Position numbers and translations under genes: made by a program. From the NCBI RefSeq assembly GCF_000003815.2, contig NC_049979.1, positions 454,156 through 518,155 on the forward strand: a stretch of DNA of 64,000 nucleotides. The letters run 5' to 3'. Positions 45,431-58,609 of this stretch are shown here, in pieces. This DNA comes from Branchiostoma floridae (Eukaryota; Chordata; Leptocardii; Amphioxiformes; Branchiostomatidae). How positions within the stretch are numbered: the first letter of the stretch is position 1; each line of letters starts with the position of its first letter. A model generated the notes under the pieces. The model was not told the DNA's origin, did no database searches, and was given only the letters and a program-made list of their open reading frames with translations.

Positions 45431-45799
45431 CAGTGGGCCGCGGCAGCATCTCATGCATCCTGCCGCCTATAGATCATCGCAGAGATCAAAGCGGCGATTC
45501 CGGCGGTGTGCGACACGCAAGGCTGTGCGGATTCCCGCCCAGTCACCAATAATGCGCTGCCGAGGAAGGCCTTAGCCTTTATCGCACCAGGAAATCTGTC
45601 CATGTCATCACATGTAGCTGTTTGGAGAAGGCGATCTCTGACAAGCGCTTCATCAAAAACCGCACGGGCGATGAACGTGCCGGCAGCAGGTTTCAAAGAC
45701 AATTTTGATTTGGCGCAACGATTTCTCGCCAGCTTTTGAAAAGTAAACAAGTATAAGGTAGGCTGGAGATTGGGGTTGCGCGTCGTGGCAGGCGGATAA

Positions 45800-46290
45800 C
45801 ACCTTCAGCACCAGGGACAGGGACGGGTGCGGAGGTACATGCCGAGGAAATGCCCGCCAAAACTGCCGAACGCTCCGCTATTTTTAAAACTTTTATCTTA
45901 TATAGAGAAGGCACAGTAGTGTACGTGTCGGCATTTGCCTTTTATGTTTGAAAGAACCATACATAACCAAACATAAAGATTACAATCTACCGATTTGCAA
46001 CTTTCAAACTCCCCTTTCAGGAAGAGCAGCGTCAGCACCATGGACAGGGACGGATGTTGAAACAAAGGCTACGGAAAGCTCGGGAAAAAAGGCGCAAGCG
46101 TTCAGCAAGTGTTTTTTTTTAACACCCCCCCCCCCCCAAAAAAAACTATAGATTTCATTTGCTGTGAGGACACTGTGGTGTTGCTTCCCACCTTTCAAGT
46201 TTGAAGAAACCATACATAACCTTACGTAAAGCGTTAAGATAACGATCCACCGATCTACATGTTTGCAAAACTCCCCTTTCATGTGGAGGC
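45800..46290. repeat. Two diverged copies of a segment of about 250 bp
   Basis: CAGCACCAGGGACAGGGACG (45811), GAACCATACATAACC and CTCCCCTTTCA recur as CAGCACCATGGACAGGGACG (46033), GAAACCATACATAACC and CTCCCCTTTCA. A 13-C run at about 46125-46137 lies in the second copy. Confidence 0.75.
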
Positions 46291-47401
46291 GCACTGCGCC
46301 ACTACTGGTGGCCTCCTTCACGCCAGAACCGCTGAAACGATCCAGCGACCTTCCTGTGACATTGTTGATGATCTCAGTTGTGCCGAGGGAACGCGACGGT
46401 TCCGAGTAAAACGCAGGTTTGGCCAGGATTTCACGGAGAGTCTTCGTGCGCGCATACTTTCCCTTGGAAGTCAGCCTCCTGTGTACACCTTTTGGGTGAC
46501 TCTGGGTGACTGGAGTGTTTCTATGGATTTGGGGGGGCTGATTTTCTTGTTTCTTTACTCCTTATTTACCACAAAACACAAAACAATGTGTTTGTTTTAT
46601 TCGTTTATTCTGTCCATAGTTGTTTTAACAACAAAAGTGTGCCATTCAGCGTTGTCAAGCGCTGCAACGCACTTAGGGATTTTTGTTGGATCAATCAACT
46701 AACAATTATAATCGTTATCATACTAAGAAAAATGCAACAAAGTCCTTAAAGCGGGAGTATGAAAAAGAGACTGGTTGGCAGCTTGCCGCCTTAGCGTGAC
46801 GATGTTTGCTTGCGCTCGGCAGGAGTGACAGATCGCCCCGTCACGTGTGCCCGCCGGCCGCCTTCCCGACGATTGAACCCCTCGCCTCGGGGGGCGGAAG
46901 ACGAGGATGCTGTCTCATTAAGATTTCGTGCTTCTGATGTTGTGACATTTTGTCCTCCCGCCATTAAAAGCACTTTACTCCGTCGCTATCGCCGCCGCCG
47001 CGTGATGGGCGGGTGCCCGGGGCGATGCCGCCATTAGCATAATTGTCGCGCTTTAAAGCTGATATCCCGAGAAATATGACTGCAGCAAGTCGCCAAACAT
47101 CGCAAAGTGCTACGGCAGCAAACTTGTGTGGGACGAGGCGATTTATTCTGGAGCGGCAAAACTTTTTAAAGCCCTTTTTTGAAAGCTGTATCAGCCTGAA
47201 ACTGACAGGCTTTAGATCATAGCTTCCACAGACTTTTGTTTCTCCACATCAACTTTCCCTTCCGAAAGAGTACTTTTTAAAACCTTCCGCAAACTCAATT
47301 TAGGTATTTAGCTACAGCAAGGGGATTAAATTAAATATAACCACCTTGGCTTCAGATTCTTTATTTGTTACGGGGTTAGGCGGTGTGTGTGTGTGTGGGG
47401 G
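46291..47401. other. No gene seen; GC-rich unique patch at 46790-47110
   Basis: The ORF 46259-46702 has two hydrophobic stretches but no recognised family. 46790-47110 is CpG-rich, without repeats, with CCATTAGCATAATTG and TCATTAAGATTT. It could be regulatory; nothing stronger can be said. Confidence 0.4.
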
Positions 47402-47865
47402 GATGGGGGAAGCGTGTTTGTCTCGGGACCGAGTGGTCTTGAGGTCGAATCCGGCTGCCGTGCTACCAATCTTGTGCCCTTGGGAAAGGCACTTTACACG
47501 ACTTTCCTTACTTAACTCAGGGTAAAATGAGTACCTGGCTAGGGCCGTCCCTTGACTAGGACGTTAGATGGAGGTCCATGTATGGGGAGAGCCATACCCC
47601 ATGCACGTTAAAGAACCCCCACACGTGTGATGGTGCGGTGTGCGATGGAGCAAACCCTTCTGTCTGGAGTTGGTGATTCACTACAAATCACCCGGACTGA
47701 GGCCTGGCAAACCTTCGTGCCGTATCAGCCATACGGTGAATTACATCATTCACCATGCCCCGGAGAGGAGATAGGCGCCGCCAGGGGACTAAAAGCCTGT
47801 TGAGTCAGCATAACATGTTGTGCTGCCCCTACGGCTGATTAATCAACTAATGATGATGAAATGAT
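47402..47865 (+). mobile_element. tRNA-derived SINE
   Basis: The head contains a pol III B-box-like GGTCGAATCC (47443-47452), about 15 bp after GGGACCGAGTGGTC (weak A box), then CCTTGGGAAAGGCACTTTAC and ACGTTAAAGAACCCCCACAC. Similar stretches are common in SINEs of aquatic animals. The tail ends in short ATG-rich repeats. It is not a functional tRNA gene: no cloverleaf is evident. Confidence 0.6.
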
Positions 47866-49729
47866 GACCAGGTTTACAGGATACCACTGTAAGTTTTGAA
47901 ACATCTGTGTTTCCTTGCAGTGACCTCTCGCCACAACATCATCACACCTGCGGATATATGTTGCATCTTGTATTGACTATGGTTTCAACCATTGTTCTTA
48001 TCGCAATGTCAAGAAGAGCTTCTTTATTGCGCGACAATTGCAACAGGTACAATGTAAGGCAACTTGTAAATACATGACAGTTGAACTACATGTATTCACT
48101 CTCACTCACTCACTCACTCACTATTGCTAATATCAAACAATTGTGAAGAACTTATCTGATTTGGAAATAACATAATAGACAATCTAGCTAATGCTGTGCA
48201 TGATAATACTTTAAGACTATACAAGATACCAAAACCTCTGATTTTGACTGAACCTGGAATTTATAGGCCACAAACTTAAATGAATTAACAATACCCTTTT
48301 CCCTTCTTCTTGCCCACAAACAACATCTTAACACTAAGTACGTACCGGTAAGCACCTTGTCTGTATCTTCCCCACGGCCAGGAAGTAATGACAGGTAAGT
48401 CGGCTGAAAACCTGTGATGGATGCCCGACATGTCTTGTGCCCATCTTGCATGCTTCTTGGAGAGAATAAGACGGCTTTCGCGATAAGCCAAGGATTTTCT
48501 TAAATGCTGTGATTGACAATTTATCACAGTGAAACAAGAAGTGCAGTACTTTGTGCGACGGGATCGTACATCATCATGTGTTGAGCATGTTTGGTTTGAT
48601 GCTACCACAGGATGATCTGAAGCCTGGACTAGTTGTTCCTGTAGTTTATCTTCGTTATTTTTAGAGTTATCTTGATTACTGATCAGCCCCTAAAGGTGGT
48701 TACCCGAACTTGCTGTTACAGACATTCATGGTACAATCTACTCTGTGGTTAGGTCTTACATTCAAACAAACAAACAAATAAAGAAACAAACAAACAAATA
48801 AACAATAGATAGAATCCTGACAGACACATGTGACTAACACTGTCCTCTCAGAACACTTGTTCAATCAAACGCACAGAAGAAGCCACTTGTCTACAAAATG
48901 TTTACCGTGTCAGGTTTATAATATCTTAAGGTTGACATATAATGATATGTTGTGATATGAAACCATATTGCGCGTTCAGGTCCCAATGGGCTATAAGCAC
49001 AAACCAGGCAGTGCACGGCAGGTACCGAATGCAAGGGAAGCCGTCTCACTCCGTCTTGATCTCCCTCCCGTGTAACAACCATCCACACTTAATTGAATCC
49101 CTCGCTACAGGCTAACTCCTCCAAATCAATTGCAGGTATTACCGCTGCAATCTCAGCCGCCAGTCTCGCGGTAAGTGCAGCGCGATAATCGAGACCAAAA
49201 CCGTGCCGGCGCTAACGTCGCTTTTCATTGGCTATCGGGCGTCGGTGTCATCTCGCTGATTTCTCGCCGCGCTGCCGATACCACGCTCCCAAGTTTGATC
49301 GAGGCCTACTAGCTATCAGTCTTAATTCATATCCCCCTCCCACCCACAACAGACAGTCGCCGGCCGGCTTACTTACATCGCACATTCCCATCCCAGGAAA
49401 ATAATCCGCCCAACATGCTATTAACTCTTCTCCTGCCCGCCGGGGCGGGTGCCAAATCCACCCAGTTGTCAGGATATTTCTCATTCAATAGATCAATTCT
49501 GGGTGGTGAAAAGCATAACTGGTGGTGTTAGAGACGCCGCAGCAATCCTGTCCCGGAGTGGGTGATTGTCATCGTGACGAACAGGAGTACAATGTACATT
49601 CATCTCACAAATTGGACATGTGCAGGTATTTCTGGTATCTATTGGTACCTGTACCTAAAAAACCTGCACCTGTCCATGTACTAGGTTTATACAATGTAGG
49701 TGTATGTGTTTTTTTGTTTGCTGTTTCAA
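47866..49729. other. No gene seen; simple repeats and a unique GC-rich patch
   Basis: ACTC run at 48095-48122 and AAAC/AAAT runs at 48763-48808. 49080-49520 is repeat-free and CpG-containing. Minus ORFs 48188-48451 and 48285-48608 show no domain. Confidence 0.4.
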
Positions 49730-51040
49730 CTGATACCTGTGAAATGCATTCAGCAGCGTGCACTCTTTGGTGCTCGAAGAACTGATCTTTGCAGCATTAT
49801 CAATCACAGTGGGGTCGGCTGCCAGACACACATTATGACAAAGAAACATACATGTACAGACCGAAAACAATATGTCTTATATTTGGAGGCTTTCAATTTT
49901 GACAACACTTTCTCTTCTCTTTCTCACACCTTGGTGCTCTAGGAACATATCCATCGAGCCTTATTTGATGACCGTGTGTTCGACTGTCAGACACACATCA
50001 CTACAAACAAACATACAAGCCCAAAACAACATGTCTCACATTGGGAGGCTCTTAGTTACGGGCAGCCAGCACGGCCATTAGGGATTCAGTACCGCACACT
50101 CCCAGGTGCTCGAAGAACTGATCCTTGTAGCGTTATTGATGACGGTGTGGTGTGCTACCAGACACACACCATGACAAACAAACATACAGACAGAAATCAA
50201 TACAGGCTTTCAGTTTTGGCAAGGAGGTTTGATAAAACCTCCTTAGTTATGGGCTGCCAGCCTGGCCATTAGGGATTCAGCACCGTACACTCCCTGTGCA
50301 GTCGCAAGAACTGATCCTTGGCGTGTTAATGATGATGGTGTGGTCGAAATGCCAGACACACACCAAAACAAACAAACAAACAAATGCAGACATGAGACAT
50401 TAAGGATTCAGCACTGCACACTCCCCGGTGCTGGGAGAACTGATCCTTGTAGCGTTATTGATGACAGTGTGGTGTTATACCAGACAAACATCACTACAAA
50501 CAAACATACAGACATGAGACAATACGTCTTATGGTTTGAGACGGCCAGCCTGGTCATTAGGGATTCAGTACCGCACACTCCCAGGTGCTGGAAGAACTGA
50601 TCCTTGGTGCATGATGGTGTGGTCGGCTGCCAGACACACACCATGACAAACAAACAAACACACAGACATGAGACAACACGTCTTATACTTGGAGGCTTTT
50701 GGTTTGAGGCCATTAGGGATTCAGTACCGCCCACTCCCCGGTGCTGGAAGAACTGATCCCAATTGTAGCGTTATTGATGACGGTGCGGTCGGCAGGCACA
50801 CACCATGACAAACAAACATACAGACATGAGACATTAAGGATTCAGTGTACACTCCCCCGGTGCTGGAAGAACTGATCCTTGCAGCGTTATTGATGACGGT
50901 TCGGTCGGCAGGCACACACCATGACAAACAAACATACAGACATGAGACATTAAGGATTCAGTGTACACTCCCCCGGTGCTGGAAGAACTGATCCTTGTAG
51001 CGTTATTGATGACGGTTCGGTCGGCAGGCACAGCTCTCGC
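49730..51040. repeat. Tandem array of about 120-180-bp units, 8-9 copies
   Basis: Each unit has GGGATTCAGTACCGCACACT, CCCCGGTGCTGGAAGAACTG, ATCCTTGTAGCGTTATTGAT, GACGGTGTGGTCGG, then CAGACACACACCATGACAAA and CAAACATACAGACATGAGAC. Units are most alike at the right end (50741-51040), where the period is about 119 bp. Confidence 0.9.
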
Positions 51041-54000
51041 CCCCTTCTGAAGCCTGCGCGCTCCATCCCTCACCCTGAGAGTTCAGGCCACAGTAATTTA
51101 TATGTCCCGCGGAGGAAATGAGCTCTGCGCTGATTAATGGGGAGCAGACAACCAAGGAAAGTGGCGGGGAAACTTTACTGAAGTATCGAACGCTCATGAA
51201 TAGTTTCATCAGGTTGGTCAGTCACTAGGTTACAAAGTTCTTTTCCTTCCATCTAAAGAGATATAATCTATGTAACACCTAGCGAATGTTTTGACGACTG
51301 TCTACCTGTCTACCACCTTCCTCAGGGTAAAACTGACTGCCTAGGTATTAACCCTTTGAACTGTGACATACCAGCCTCGCAGCCTAGTGCCCACAGTGTA
51401 TTGTTTTGTTACAACTTGAATACTGTGACATCAGCAATTAGAAAGACCGGGACGGGGGGCGTTACAAACTTCCTGGCACGTTTGACCAATTGCTGACGTC
51501 AAGTATTCACGTGTCAGTAAGATCACTTGTCTGTAAATCTTGTGATATTACGTTCTGCATGAAGTGATTGGTTATTACTGATCGTGAAGAAGGCAACAGT
51601 AGTCATTGAAAATTTGATTCCTTTACATTCTAAGTGTTGGAAGAAAGGTACATGTATATATCTAGCCGACGTTTTGATGGCTGCCTGTCACCTTCCATGG
51701 GAAACGCTGACTGGCTAGGTACTAACCCTTTGGTATTGTACTAAGAACTTTCTTATCCATTATTGAACACTGTTTGAGCTGCAAAGACTTTCCCTATGGT
51801 GCATTTCATTTCTGATACAGAGGATTTTTGTCCAACCTCTGCAAGACAGGGAAGAACGGACGCTAAATCGGATAGTGAGTGAGTGAGTGAGGATTGATGA
51901 TTTTGCAATTTCAGGAGAATAAAACGAAAGTACTGAGCATAAAGCGAAGAGGGAACAATGGAAAACCTTGAATTGACAGTCACAGTATAATATATCAGGT
52001 ACAATGGCCATCAGAGACTTAATATGCAATGAACTATTGTTCTTGAAATTTCTATTCAAAATACCACTTAGACTTGTTGAGTCTGATTTAAGTTGGTACT
52101 TACACACATTCTGGAAGAGGTGTGCCAAAATTCTTCAGCATTTACAAACATTTCGGAAGAGAATTCATCATATTCACCACTATCCTGATGATAGTTTCTT
52201 TGAGTGTACAACTTTAGTCGACAATTATTCCTACATCATTTGATGAATTGAGCAGTTGATCTCAAGATAACTTTCTAAAACGAAGGGAACACCAAAATGT
52301 TCTGACAGAGAGAGGACAGTTTGAACGAAAATTCAGAAGTACCGACGTTACCGATGACACATTCAATTGGAGGTCAGCCTAAGACTGGGAGCCAAATCAA
52401 AGACGCGATCACCGCCTCCGCCGATTTGTCCACTGCATGATTGATAACGTCCACAGATACCCCGCTTTGAACAGACCAAGAAAGATTGCTCCCACCGTTC
52501 AAAGGGGACACTGCTGAGCATGACTCGGGATGAAGAGGGATTCGATCCTCCCGATCTGGAGCAGAGGGTGACGCCGAGGGTCAGCAAGTGTCAAGTGGTG
52601 CTGGGCATAGAGCAGGGTTTCTGTTAGACGGGCAATTTGGTGTCTTGAGCATCTTTTTTTATTGAGTGATGCTTTTTTATGGGCCCCAAAGTTCATGTTT
52701 GATGAGAGTCACACCTTGAGTATGTTAAAGAACCCACCGCACTTATTGAAAAAACATGGGGTCCTTCCTAGAATGAGTGCATCAAACCTCACAGTCAGGT
52801 CTCATGCAGCTCAAAAAAACAAAAAAGCAATTATCTGACCTCCGCAGTGTGACGTGAAGTGGGCATGAGACGGCGTTACGCAGACAGGATCTTTTTTGCT
52901 TCTTGATATTTCGTTGCTTGTGCCCTTAACTCAAACATATTCGTTTTCGGTATTCCTAAAGTGCATTCTACTATAATAATTTTTTTCCTGTGTCAAAGCC
53001 AGTTCATCTGTCGCCCTTCACTAAAGAAATCCCTATCCCAGGCTGAAAACTGTGTTCTGCTACCATGAAACGCAAGGGACGACCAGAATTGATCACTGAA
53101 GTATGATCACCCGCCGGACAGTGATGGATAGCCGCCCACACCGTCTCCAATTATGGACAACACGCCTCGGCTTCGGGAAGGTCCTTGTACGGGAGACGCA
53201 CCCATCCGTTCTTCTCAAGTTCTCAGCAAAGAAAACACCTAAGATACGTCCCCGCGGGAGAAAACTTGAGCTGACAAGATAGACTGGATTTCCAGCGCGG
53301 GCTTTTATTGTGTCTGCTGGTGCTGAGATAAGGTGTGTAAAAGGCGTCCTGCTGTAACTCAAGTCTCCTGGATGTTTCCAGCCAAGGCTGAGATCATCAC
53401 AACATGTCGGCTTCACAGCAGCGGCCCAGGGACGAGCACTACATCACGCGGCACAAATCTGACGCCAGGGAGCATCTCAGGACCATTCTCACCTTGGAGC
53501 CCACTTGATGTAAGATAGCGACTTGTAATGGTGCAAGTTTTATCTGTTCGTGGGAAGCCCTCCTTGCACGGTGTTGTGGCATCATCTATCTGTCTGAGAT
53601 TTGACAGTAGCCTGGTATACACTACACTAGTAGTCACACAGATTAGATGCAGGTCATCCAAATTCAGAAATAGCACACTTCCTTTCATCATGTCATTGCT
53701 AAACGAGTCTTAATGAAGTTTTTATCAAACGTATTGTGTATCAATACACCAATTCAGCCTTGTATGGCTACAATGATATGTACATGTATATGCGCACTTG
53801 CTTTTGGTGCTAATAAACCATTCAATTTCATTTGTATATCATACAGACTTGTATTCCCACCTTTGATTGCTTCCCTTGCCATATAATCTGGCACCTGTTG
53901 ACTAGCTACTAGCTGAACAACTTGAATATTCACCTAAAATATAGGTGATATTTCTGATTGGCTGCAGTCCTAATAACAGCATGGCAACGAGGCTCAAACA

Positions 54001-54362
54001 GGCAAAGTTCCAATCTTCATCACCTCCAACGATCATCATCTACATTGATGCTATACATGATTGTAGTGTATTTTTACTTTCCCAAAGCACCTTATCTAAT
54101 ATACATCTCCAGGACTGCACTGTTAAGCGAGTCACGTGATTTTCAACGCCAGAAGTTTCAAGCTGTTATGATTTCCAGAAGGAGTCACTATCTGCTGCAT
54201 ACCCGGAGGAATGTGACAGTCTTCCCTTCTCAATGACAATCCCCCGGCAGCTATCAGGGACACATCCTTGTGCGATTGACAACCGACTCTACAACAAAAG
54301 TCATATAAGGACACCTGCCTTAGGCAGCGTAAAAATAACAAAATTACAAGGTTTCAGTTAGA
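51041..54362. other. No gene seen; scattered repeat fragments
   Basis: 51270-51380 and 51655-51740 share GACGTTTTGA..GCTG.CTG, CACCTTCC and CTAGGTA.TAACCCTTTG (dispersed repeat). 52520-52760 has GGGATTCGATCCTCC and GTTAAAGAACCC, SINE-like. 53800-53830 is a LINE-like tail (GCTAATAAACCATTCAATTT). ORFs such as 51760-52128 minus have no domain. Confidence 0.4.
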
Positions 54363-54370
54363 CGTTCTCC

Positions 54371-54726
54371 CAGGGTTGTAGCCAGCCTGAAATCATTTTC
54401 TGTCCCCTTGATTTTGAATTCTATCGAGCGACGTAAGTGCAAGATGTCGAGCCGAAGGCACAACGTTCCTAAGAGGGTCCAGGGGCATGCTCCCTGGGAA
54501 AATTTTGAAATCTAGACCCCCTGAAATGCTATTTCCTGCCTTTTTAGGTGTAGATTTTCTGGTAGACTAAGCTGTTCATCTATTATGCTGAAAAATTACA
54601 CAAGGGAGACAGTTTTTTTTATATCTTTACTAACTTAACATATAGATTTTTGTCCACCACAGACGGAATGGGGACAAATTTTTTTTCCGTCCCCAGCTGC
54701 AGAATTCCGTCAAAGCTACAGCCCTG
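54371..54726. mobile_element. hAT-type MITE, 356 bp, perfect 8-bp TSD
   Basis: Begins CAGGGTTGTAGCCAGC and ends AAAGCTACAGCCCTG, a short inverted repeat. TSD CGTTCTCC is identical at 54363-54370 and 54727-54734. The interior contains CCAGGGGCATGCTCCCTGGG, also reminiscent of the element at 12017-12572. No ORF of note. Confidence 0.85.
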
Positions 54727-55446
54727 CGTTCTCCACTTAGGCATAATCTGTCCCCGCTGGCCGTCATGTTGAGATACTTTTCAGGAATGAGAAATGCCTG
54801 GGGGGATGACAATCTCAAGGCAGTGTTGCTGAGAACAGGAAGTGTTGTCAAACATGTCCGCAGTTGTTGTGGTTTTGCGGAATCCCCCGGAACTGACAAG
54901 GCGGGTATGCAACCTTGCATTCCGGCGGGACCAAAACGGAAACACAAGTTTGTTTATAAAAGCACCTGTTGAAATATGTGTCTTCACAAAGGGATACAGG
55001 AAAACTTGACCTGCAGTCAATATGCAGCTTCCATGCAGTGCTAGGTAGTACATACATTGTATATATACAATGTAGTACAAATATGTATGGTGGGCTTTAC
55101 TAGAAAGAAAACACACAAAAGAGATACAAAGTTATGCCGCAGTAACTTAGAAAGCCACTAGGAGGCCCATTTTCATTTTTAACTTGTGCTTTGTTTTGCC
55201 AACACCAACCCACACATGAAATATCTATGAACAACTTTTTTGTGTTATACTGCCTGCAAACACACAAAACAAAGAACACAGACATGAATACACAGTCACA
55301 TATCCACAAATGACACTCAGTGATAACATAATCCTTGTGGCAAAGGTAATTACAATGGAAGAAGCATCTCAGTACCATGTACTCACATGTGCTTAAGTCG
55401 TTGCACATGATGCATGAGTTCAGATGATGCTCAGATGATCATTAAG

Positions 55447-55770
55447 CAGGGTTTGAAACACTTCTTTAGGGCATACCTGCACTAGTGCAGGTAACATTGG
55501 GAACTACCTGCACCAGACAAATTTTACCTGCACCACTCAGAATTTAGGAAGTATGGATTATACTAAAATTGTTCAGAAACCATTGCTATTATTCTTTTTA
55601 CAATTCAAAGGTGGCACTAGTCAATGACACTAGTAAAAATCCACATACCCCTGCATAATAGTCCTTTTTTTAAATAAAAACCCAGTGCATGGACCAGTAC
55701 AGGTAGATACCTGCACCGCTCCAATTTTACCTGCAGAAACCTGCATATGCAGGTGGTATTTTGAGCCCTG
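55447..55770. mobile_element. MITE of the CAGGGCTCRAAATAC family, 324 bp, 5-bp TSD
   Basis: Tips CAGGGTTTGAAACAC and GGTATTTTGAGCCCTG. TSD TTAAG at 55442-55446 and 55771-55775. The body shares GGAAGTATGGATTATACTAA with the copy at 28071. A fragment of the same family lies around 49625-49735. Confidence 0.85.
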
Positions 55771-56339
55771 TTAAGGTTATATGAGGTCAGCAGTGATGAC
55801 AAATCGCACCAGTTACTAACTCATCGAAAAGCCCCCCTCTGCGTTGAAATCTGATATATACAATAACCACGATTGTAGATATTAGATCCTTTCCCCGCTG
55901 ATCATGTGAGATCTGATATTCTGATAACTTGTGCAAAGTTGTCACAAGTTTATGAAACAAATTTCTAACCGCAAGTTGAAACATTTAAAAGCTAAAGCTG
56001 GGTGGGTCCAAATTTTTGTGTTCGAAGTTTAAGTTTAGAATCACTGTCACAAGAAATTACTACTTGCAGAGATGAAAGAAACTTGTCAGCATTAATACCA
56101 TGCAGGATACTTCATAGTACATGTAGTATATGTCATGTAATAGTATCCAGCATTTGATTATACTGCTGCTGGGTTCCCTGACACAGGTAGGCAGCAGTTG
56201 GCTAGTCTTCACACCGCGCTTCCATATGTATACGGCTCTGTCATCACCCTAGTTGGACCTGACACATCTTTTTATGTCTCTCCTAACACATTTCATCCAG
56301 GCTTTCCTTGGACTTGGAAAAAACAACTTCAATGCAGTG

Positions 56340-56500
56340 TATTTTGGTAGAGTGGTGGGTTCAGAACCAAGAGGTTCAAGGTTTGATAGTTGCCTGCCGT
56401 GCCCCCGAGAAATTAGGGCACTTAACATGACGCTTCCCTGACGGTGAAGGACGCCCACCAAGCCTGACGAAAGTGTGCCAAAAACACAGTGCAACAGTAG
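56340..56500 (+). mobile_element. tRNA-derived SINE head
   Basis: TGGTAGAGTGGTGGG (A-box-like, 56345-56359) and GGTTCAAGGTTTGA (B-box-like, from 56373), followed by GCCTGCCGTGCCCCCGAGAA and GACGCTTCCCTGACGG. Spacing fits a pol III type 2 promoter. It is short and probably truncated. Confidence 0.5.
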
Positions 56501-57017
56501 GATATGGTAGATGCAAACATTTGCCATCAAGATTCACACATATTTTACAAATAACAAAGATTTTTGCAGTATTTGCAGTTTAAACAATTCTACAGTACAG
56601 TCTGTGGTAATACATGGAAAATGCATAATCCATATGGTGAATTTGCAGTGATATCACTGTAAAAGTAAAACTAACATGATTATTGTTTCATGATTTATAG
56701 TGTATTTAGTATTAGATGCCAGTCAATTGCACAACGGATTAACGCACACTTCTGTTAACTGTACAGAATCCCAAAATCCCAAACTGGTGCGGTCCAGCTA
56801 GATATTTTGCATTATTGCACCAGTCGGATAATTGCATGAAATTCACTGGCATTATATAATAGGCCGTGCAATTAAGCAGCTTCTACTGTTACAGTAGTAG
56901 TAATACATGAATTTGTACATCATCATCATTAATGTGTACATCAGTGATGCCATTTAAGCAGCCAGCAGGGGACACATAAACATTAACTCTTAAGTGACGT
57001 GGTAATCCCTGCACTGT

Positions 57018-57372
57018 GAATATATGACAGTACATTGACAGAGAGGGTCGCTAGACATTCGCAATTCTACTGAAGACAGGGATTATAATAGCTTCCTATA
57101 TACAGTATGTTTTGTGTACATGCATGTAGTCTTTAAATGTAAATTGTAGGGTAGATTAGTTTCCTAGAACTGAAGTTTGAGTTGCCATACAGTGTAATAT
57201 ATAACAGTACATTGACAGAGAGGGTCGCTAGACATTAGCAATTCTACTGAAGACAATGATCATTATAATATCTTCCTATATCACTACTACATGTACATAC
57301 GTGTTGTCTTTAAATGGAAATTGTAGGGTAGATTAGTTTCTTAGAACTGTAGTATGAGTTGCCATACAGTGT
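57018..57372. repeat. Tandem duplication, 177-bp period, 2 copies
   Basis: CAGTACATTGACAGAGAGGG, TCGCTAGACATT and AAATTGTAGGGTAGATTAGT appear in both copies (57018-57194 and 57195-57372). The left copy is flanked by unique sequence; the right one runs into a LINE-like tail near 57600. Confidence 0.9.
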
Positions 57373-58609
57373 GTTGCTGTTTTATGATGTAATGATGTAT
57401 GTGTTATCCTAATTGTGTTACATGTTATATATGTTAGATGCTGAATTGTTTGTATTTTCAAAGTTGCATTCATTGCATGACGTGCCAAGATGAGAGCTAG
57501 TAACGGGACATTTAAGCACCAATTGCCTTATACTTAACTGCTTAGTAATACTTTTACGGCAATGTTGTTATTGAAATATGCCTTTATTGCAGGTCTAGTC
57601 AGACCTGAGTTGTACGTTGACCTGGTAAAATAAAGGTAAATTAAGTAAAAGCCTAATGGTGTGAAACACCTGTTTTCTTCCCATCCACCTGCATTTCAAT
57701 AAACAAATAATTGATAAAAACAAATACGTTGTACCATAATATACAATTGCTGAGCAATAAAGTGATAAACATCTAATGAGACTTGTCCTGGGTCGTTGTT
57801 TCTGCTTCTAAAACTCAACTTCTGCAACAGTACTGTTAAAAAGCTAATCTAGCCTGCAATCCTCTGCAGATCAATTAAGGGATGGAAGCACCACAAAGAT
57901 AAGGAAAAGCTTGGTACAGCAGCGTTTCATCACGCGCCCTCCCCACTGAGAAGTTTATTACCTCCCTCGTGTAACCAAGGCGATGAGCAATGGGGCAGAT
58001 TTACAGGACAATTAGCGGCGATAAAAACTCACTAATCCTCCGTGTGTTCTCTTATTGATAGATTTGATCATCAAACTTCCCGCGATGTGTACTTACTTGT
58101 ACTTGATGGACAGCTCTGTGTAGTTGAAAAAGAACAACAGTTAACTACATGCATGCCAACAAAAGTTTACTAAGTCTTTGGGATTTTTCTCTGTATGTCA
58201 GCTGATAGCTACCATATATAGAAAATTACTTTACAGGAAAACTAGAAGTTCACTACCTGTATACAAATGTACGGGTCTTTCAATCAGAGGAACCGTCTAC
58301 TAGTCTTAAATTTGGAAGGAATTTTTCTTTGCATTTCAGCTGATAGCTACAATGTATATATTATATGTATTGAGCAAATTACATTCCGGTAAAACTAGTT
58401 CACTTCCTCTAATAGTCATTCCATCAGAGGAATTCTTCTGTTTAACTCAGCTGGCAGCAAATTGATATCCAGTAAAATGATGTCTCGGGCATTTTCACAT
58501 CGGCACAATGTAATAAAAGAAGTTATTGATCACTACAGGTTTGTATTGATCAGGAGCTACCACAGGGACCAGGATAGTGTCTGTGGGTGCCCTCGGTGGT
58601 TTGGGCGCA

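Noticed and set aside
46259-46702. 147-codon plus ORF with two hydrophobic stretches
   Set aside because: Begins inside a local duplication and matches no known family; hydrophobic runs come from T-rich sequence.
47443-47452. B-box GGTCGAATCC as a possible tRNA gene
   Set aside because: No acceptor stem or anticodon arm can be folded around it; sequence continues as a SINE body.
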